In this document: one piece after another, positions 60,333 to 64,000 of the stretch
Numbering within the stretch: position 1 is the first letter of the stretch
Layout of the letters: the number at the start of each line of letters is the position of its first letter
Assembly: GCA_034928535.1 (NCBI GenBank)
Contig: JAYFOV010000013.1
Coordinates: forward strand, 1-64,000
Direction of reading: 5' to 3'
Origin: CAXXOK01 sp001604115
GTDB lineage: Bacteria; Bacillota; Clostridia; Christensenellales; Aristaeellaceae
Length of the DNA: 64,000 bases
Translations under genes and position numbers: made by a program
Notes under the pieces: generated by a model
What the model was told of the DNA's origin: nothing
What the model saw: only the letters and a program-made list of their open reading frames with translations
Database searches by the model: none

Positions 60333-60944
60333 TCAGCGGTTCTCACTGCGCCGCCTGCCGTGCAAAAGCGGCGACAGGGGCTTATACAGCACCCAACCCA
60401 CCACGCAGATGGCCGTCCACTTGAGCAGGTTGAAGGGCGCGGTGATCAGCAGCACAAACTCCCAAGCGGAGTGGATGCTGGGGATGATAGCCTGACCCAT
60501 GGCGATGATCTGCTCCACCGGCATGCCATACACCAGTGCATAAAACGGGATCAGAATGTACAGGTTGGACAGCACCCCAACAAGCGTTGCGAAAAGGCCA
60601 CCCACCACCATGCCCGTGAGCGCGCCGCGGCGGGTCTTGCTGCGCTGGTAGAGAATGCCGGCCGGCAGGATCATCGCCAACCCCATCAAAAAATCCGCCA
60701 GCTCGCCCACCCCTTGGGATGAGCTGTGCAAAAGCCCTACCAGACTCTTGATGGCCAAGGTGAGCGTACCCGCCAGCGGACCCATGGAAAACATCGCCAG
60801 CAGCGGCGGCAGGTTGCTGAAGTCCAGCTTGTAAAAGAGCACCACCGGGATCTCCAGCATGAACAGGATGCTGGCTACGGCCGCCAGACAGGCGATGGTC
60901 GTGATTTCCCGGGTGTTCAGGGTCCGTTTACGAATGGTAGACAT
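60333..60944 (-). CDS. ribU: riboflavin ECF transporter substrate-binding subunit
   Basis: The 203-residue membrane protein has about six membrane segments and matches RibU-type S components (KLDFSNLPPLLAMFSMGPLAGTLT...). Its assignment is strongly supported by the FMN riboswitch directly ahead. It imports riboflavin using a shared ECF ATPase module not present here. AAGGGG lies 9 bases ahead of the ATG. Confidence 0.93.
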   Translation of the reverse strand: MSTIRKRTLNTREITTIACLAAVASILFMLEIPVVLFYKLDFSNLPPLLAMFSMGPLAGTLTLAIKSLVGLLHSSSQGVGELADFLMGLAMILPAGILYQRSKTRRGALTGMVVGGLFATLVGVLSNLYILIPFYALVYGMPVEQIIAMGQAIIPSIHSAWEFVLLITAPFNLLKWTAICVVGWVLYKPLSPLLHGRRRSENR

Positions 60945-60968
60945 GATTTGTTTCCCCTTCCGATACGT

Positions 60969-61001
60969 AAAATGCCCCCGATGGTTTCAACATCAGGGGC
61001 A
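60969..61001 (-). terminator. riboswitch-controlled terminator ahead of ribU
   Basis: On the minus strand TGCCCCTGATG, a 7-base loop, CATCGGGGGCA and TTTT. It lies between the aptamer and ribU, as expected for FMN-controlled attenuation. Confidence 0.85.
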
Positions 61002-61022
61002 ACCGCTTTACGTCAAAGGGCT

Positions 61023-61162
61023 GCTCTTCTCTCATCCGGACTTACGGCAAAAGCCGCTCACCGTCGGCCTCGGAATCTCACCGAGTCGGCCATGAAAGGA
61101 AACCCTTCATGGTTCGCGGGCTATACCGCCGATAGGGATTTTCACCCTTCCCCGAAGAAGCC
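61023..61162 (-). ncRNA. FMN riboswitch (RFN element)
   Basis: The minus strand has the consensus blocks in order: TTCGGGGAAGGGTGAAAATC, GGCGGTATAGCCCGCGA, GACTCGGTGAGATTCCGAGG, CCGACGGTGA and AGTCCGGATGAGAGAAGA. The closing stem is CTTCTTC with GAGAAGAG. It turns ribU off when FMN is plentiful. Confidence 0.97.
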
Positions 61163-61183
61163 ATCTATGGGATGTACGTGTGC

Positions 61184-61212
61184 ATAATATCACGCGCAGC
61201 AAACCTTGTCAA
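61184..61212 (-). promoter_or_regulatory. ribU promoter
   Basis: Minus strand TTGACA (61207-61212), 17-base spacer, TATTAT (61184-61189), just ahead of the FMN aptamer. Confidence 0.82.
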
Positions 61213-61243
61213 TGCGGTGTCCCGAATTTAACCCATGCAACGC

Positions 61244-62545
61244 CTACATGTGGGAGAGATCGATCACCGCCGCGCCCTCAGGCCGGATGTCCAGCACCTG
61301 ACAGCTGTGCCTGCCAAACACGGACTCCAGCTCCTTAACAAAGGCATCCAGCTCTTTGAGGGGCACAAAGTTGAGTGTGGTGCCCGCAAAGCCGCCGCCA
61401 TGCACGCGCCATGCGCCCTTGCCGTGCAGCTTGGTATCCGCCAGCATCAAGGCCAAGGCCATCTCCTGCGCATCGCTGGCCGCGTAAATGTTTTGCAAAT
61501 ACATGGCGCTGCTCGTGCCGGATTCGATCACATGGCGCAAAAACGCTTGCAGATCGTCCTTGCGAAGCGCATCCACCATGTCGCTGACGCGCTGGTTTTC
61601 CGCAAAATAATGCGCTGCGCGCAAAATAGCGCGATCCGCCTTGGCATGGCCGAGTTTTTCCCGGATCATGGGGATGCCCCCCAGCATCTGTTCCGGGCGC
61701 ACCCGGCGCAGGCAAGGCTCCCCAAAGCAGGCGGCCACTGCGCGCATTTCCTCCGGGATGGCCGCGTAATGCGGCGTAAGGTCATCATGGCTGCCGCCTG
61801 TGTTCACGACCACCAGGGCATAACCCTTGGCGGCAAAATCATACCCGATCGCCTCAATATGCGGCTCGTCATTCTTAAAATCAATGAAGGTGAGCCCGCC
61901 CGTGCTGGATGCCATCTGATCCATCAGCCCGCTGGGCTTGCCGAAATAGACGTTCTCCGCATACTGGGCATACTGCGCACGCTTGGTGGCATCCATGCGC
62001 CAGCCATTGAACAGCGCATCAAACATTGCGCACACCAGCACCTCGAAGGCCGCCGAGGAACTGAGCCCGCTGCCGGCACGCACGGTGGAACTGACCACCG
62101 CATCAAACCCGCCGATCCGGAACCCTTCCTCCTGCAAGCGGTTGGCCACGCCGCGCACCAGCGCCTTGGTGGTGCCGGCTTCCTCCGCCACCATGCCCAA
62201 GTCGCGCAGATCCATCTCCAAGGGCTCATACCCCTCGCTATGGATGCGCACCCGCAAATCCTCCCGCTTGCTCACAGCTGCCAACGTATCCAGGTTGATC
62301 GCGGCCGCCAGCACCTTGCCACGGTTATGATCCGTATGGTTGCCGCCGATTTCGGTACGGCCGGGAGCGCTGATGAGCAGCACATTGCCGCCGACTGCAA
62401 ACACTTCCTCATGGCGCTTGAGCATGCGAGTATAACGGGCGGTCTGCTGCACCAGCATCCCATCCCGTTGCCCGTACAGATGGTTGAGGCGTTTCATCAC
62501 TTCCGGAGTCTTCAGCAGGCGGATCATTTGCGCGTATTGATTCAT
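61244..62545 (-). CDS. galK: galactokinase
   Basis: The 433-residue GHMP kinase has the GalK signature PGRTEIGGNHTDHNRG, the ATP loop AGSGLSSSAAFEV, and the C-terminal HGGGFAGTTL. It phosphorylates galactose for the Leloir pathway. The N-terminal 50 residues ahead of the signature are longer than in many GalK proteins. It lies 57 bases after the solute-binding protein gene, so a shared transcript and a sugar-uptake role are plausible. Confidence 0.93.
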   Translation of the reverse strand: MNQYAQMIRLLKTPEVMKRLNHLYGQRDGMLVQQTARYTRMLKRHEEVFAVGGNVLLISAPGRTEIGGNHTDHNRGKVLAAAINLDTLAAVSKREDLRVRIHSEGYEPLEMDLRDLGMVAEEAGTTKALVRGVANRLQEEGFRIGGFDAVVSSTVRAGSGLSSSAAFEVLVCAMFDALFNGWRMDATKRAQYAQYAENVYFGKPSGLMDQMASSTGGLTFIDFKNDEPHIEAIGYDFAAKGYALVVVNTGGSHDDLTPHYAAIPEEMRAVAACFGEPCLRRVRPEQMLGGIPMIREKLGHAKADRAILRAAHYFAENQRVSDMVDALRKDDLQAFLRHVIESGTSSAMYLQNIYAASDAQEMALALMLADTKLHGKGAWRVHGGGFAGTTLNFVPLKELDAFVKELESVFGRHSCQVLDIRPEGAAVIDLSHM

Positions 62546-62602
62546 ATACTCTCAGCCGTCCTTCATCCATAAAATATCGGGAGCATGCACGCCAGCGGCC
62601 TG

Positions 62603-64000
62603 CTAGTGTGCATCGGCAATGCTCTGCCATTGCGCCAAAAATGCGTCCAACCCTCGCTCTGCCAACCCTTGCCGGTAGGCGGCCACTGCGGCAGGGTCGC
62701 GCACATCCCATTCCCCCAGCACAAAGCGTGCCAGGCTTTCATCCACATACCGCCCAAGCGCCGCCTGCAGGGGCGCGATCGCGTCCTCCTGCGCAGGCGT
62801 CAGCGATACGATGGGAAACGGTACGACGGTGAACGCGGCCAGCGATTGATACTCCGCCTGCCAGCGCCGGATGTCCTCATTTTGGTAGCGGCTGTAGAAA
62901 TCCGTTGGGAAAAGCCATGGCATGTTGCCTGTATCGTAAAGGCTCAGACCATAGAGGATGTAATTGGACTGGGTCTGCATATCGCCCGCATAGGTCCAGC
63001 TGCCGTCCGCCGACAGCAGGTGATCCTGCCCGGCCAACCCCGCCATGGCTTCGATGGCGCCATGCTCGGAGTAGAGCACATCCACCCAGCGCAACATGGC
63101 GGCAGGATCCAAGCAGGCCGATGTAAGGGCAAAGGTGCCGCGTGTGACCCCTCCATAGAGATCCCTGTAAACCTGCTTGCCCTGCCAGGCCAGCGGCGGG
63201 AGTAGGCTATACTGCGCGCCGGCCTTTCCGGGCAGCAGGTTCATAGGGCTGGGGCCAAAAAACATGCCGTAGGTCATGGGGGCGGTGTCATCCGTCACGG
63301 TGCGCAGCGTATCGGCAGTCGTAAAACCGTGGGGATCCAGCAGCCCTTCGGCATAGGCGTCGGTCAGCCAGGTCAGCAGGCTGAAATAGGCGTCCTCCTG
63401 GGGCATGAAGCACACCATGCCTGCGCCGTCCAGATAGAGGTTGTAGTCATTGGCGACCAGGCCTACCGCGTGTGCCAGAAACTTGAGCTCCCAAGGCCCC
63501 AGATAGGCCAGCGGTATCTCATCCCGCTTGCCGTTCTGGTTGGGGTCGCCATCGCGGAAGGCGCGCAGCACCTCGCTCAGGCTGGGCAAATCCGTCGGCA
63601 TGGGCAGCCCAAGCTGCTTGAGCCATTGGGTGTTGATCCACATCGCATTTTGCGTCGGCTGCGTGTTCAGGGTTGGCAGCGCGACCACCTTGCCATCCGG
63701 CAGGGTGATGGCGGCCAGCCAGTCCGGGTGTGCCTCCAGCAGCGTCCACAGGTTGGGCGCATTGTCCGGCAGGAGGGGCAGCAGATTCAGCAATTTCCCC
63801 TGCGCGGCATAGTCGATCTGCTCCCGCGTCGTCAGCTCTGCCTTAAAGAGCACTTCCGGCAGCACGCCGCCGGAAAACATGCGCGCCTTGGCGGTTTGCC
63901 ACTCTGCATAGGTATTGTACTGCTCAAAGGCAAAAGTGACGCCGGTACGCGCTTGCATGCGCGTGAAAAAGGCGTTCGTGTTCCAATCATGATTGCTGTT
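62603..64000 (-). CDS. extracellular solute-binding protein, 5' end beyond the window
   Basis: At least 465 residues are visible and the frame stays open to the right edge. TGVTFAFEQYNTYAEWQ and LLPLLPDNAPNLWTLLEAHPDW near the start, DPNQNGKRDEIPLAYLG, and the C-terminal helices are typical of large sugar or oligosaccharide-binding proteins of ABC importers. The signal peptide and start are missing. The first Met in the window (63958) is internal, because family similarity extends before it. galK follows. Confidence 0.85.
   Translation of the reverse strand, partial: NSNHDWNTNAFFTRMQARTGVTFAFEQYNTYAEWQTAKARMFSGGVLPEVLFKAELTTREQIDYAAQGKLLNLLPLLPDNAPNLWTLLEAHPDWLAAITLPDGKVVALPTLNTQPTQNAMWINTQWLKQLGLPMPTDLPSLSEVLRAFRDGDPNQNGKRDEIPLAYLGPWELKFLAHAVGLVANDYNLYLDGAGMVCFMPQEDAYFSLLTWLTDAYAEGLLDPHGFTTADTLRTVTDDTAPMTYGMFFGPSPMNLLPGKAGAQYSLLPPLAWQGKQVYRDLYGGVTRGTFALTSACLDPAAMLRWVDVLYSEHGAIEAMAGLAGQDHLLSADGSWTYAGDMQTQSNYILYGLSLYDTGNMPWLFPTDFYSRYQNEDIRRWQAEYQSLAAFTVVPFPIVSLTPAQEDAIAPLQAALGRYVDESLARFVLGEWDVRDPAAVAAYRQGLAERGLDAFLAQWQSIADAH

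Noticed and set aside
1..64000. tRNA genes, insertion sequences, prophage or attachment sites
   Set aside because: No cloverleaf-type sequences with TTCGA loops, no transposase or integrase motifs and no long direct repeats were noticed by eye; a dedicated scan would be needed to exclude them fully.

Overview
The window reads as a chromosomal segment of a GC-rich, low-oxygen-lifestyle Firmicute of class Clostridia. Pointers are DnaD/DnaI-type primosome genes beside dnaE, a clostridial-type AgrB/AgrD pair, an NfnAB-type flavin/iron-sulfur oxidoreductase, a zinc-type L31, YwlE arginine phosphatase and many sigma-A promoters with AGGAGG ribosome sites. I would guess a Christensenellales-like lineage, but I cannot prove the order from these bases. 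No tRNA, phage, insertion sequence or CRISPR array was seen. The left edge carries what looks like an rRNA-operon promoter firing out of the window.

Layout, left to right: an rRNA-type promoter and leader (1-123, minus); an SDR epimerase and a two-domain PPK2 polyphosphate kinase (263-3402); a secreted solute-binding protein plus a GGDEF-EAL sensor in one operon behind a 300-base structured leader (3645-8476, minus); a giant secreted beta-rich/MBG surface protein plus an LCP protein (8799-14125, minus); queT, a cysteine-less ArsC-like gene, a DnaI-type helicase loader and a DnaD-type protein (14268-17965, minus), with dnaE divergent (18184-22029) from an unusual palindromic promoter pair; GntR regulator, PepF, CCA-type nucleotidyltransferase and L31 (22139-26475); NfnB, NfnA and RidA (minus) and a divergent MarR regulator (26782-30239); barstar, a tandem double-barnase protein and a PHP-domain protein (30401-32478, minus); the conserved block ywlE-tsaC-prfA-prmC-yqhQ-gpsA (32693-38479, minus); a HerA-like ATPase, flavin reductase and metallophosphoesterase (38675-42453); PfkB kinase, pyruvate kinase, O6-methylguanine methyltransferase, an Lgt-like membrane protein, a NAGPA-type glycosidase and a cysteine-cluster protein (42576-48991, minus); an MFS transporter and GDPD (49204-51359); a flippase-like membrane protein, DUF47 and a PiT phosphate transporter (51464-54314, minus); an agr-type quorum-sensing locus (54877-58538); rimI-tsaB-tsaE, and ribU under an FMN riboswitch (58652-61212, minus); galK and a truncated solute-binding protein (61244-64000, minus).

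The most interesting unit is 54796-58538. One promoter drives a DUF5317-like membrane protein, a stand-alone membrane protein resembling only the sensor half of AgrC kinases, AgrB and a 40-residue AgrD. A membrane GGDEF plus HD-GYP protein follows after a GC-rich hairpin. No histidine kinase or response regulator is present, so peptide quorum sensing may be coupled to cyclic di-GMP instead of AgrC/AgrA. A second cyclic di-GMP node (GGDEF-EAL) sits with a solute-binding protein at 3645-8141. The second standout is a secreted protein with two barnase domains that have lost different catalytic residues, next to a single barstar. Other points are a degenerate metallophosphoesterase with a likely CTG start, and several very long perfect hairpins at convergent gene ends.
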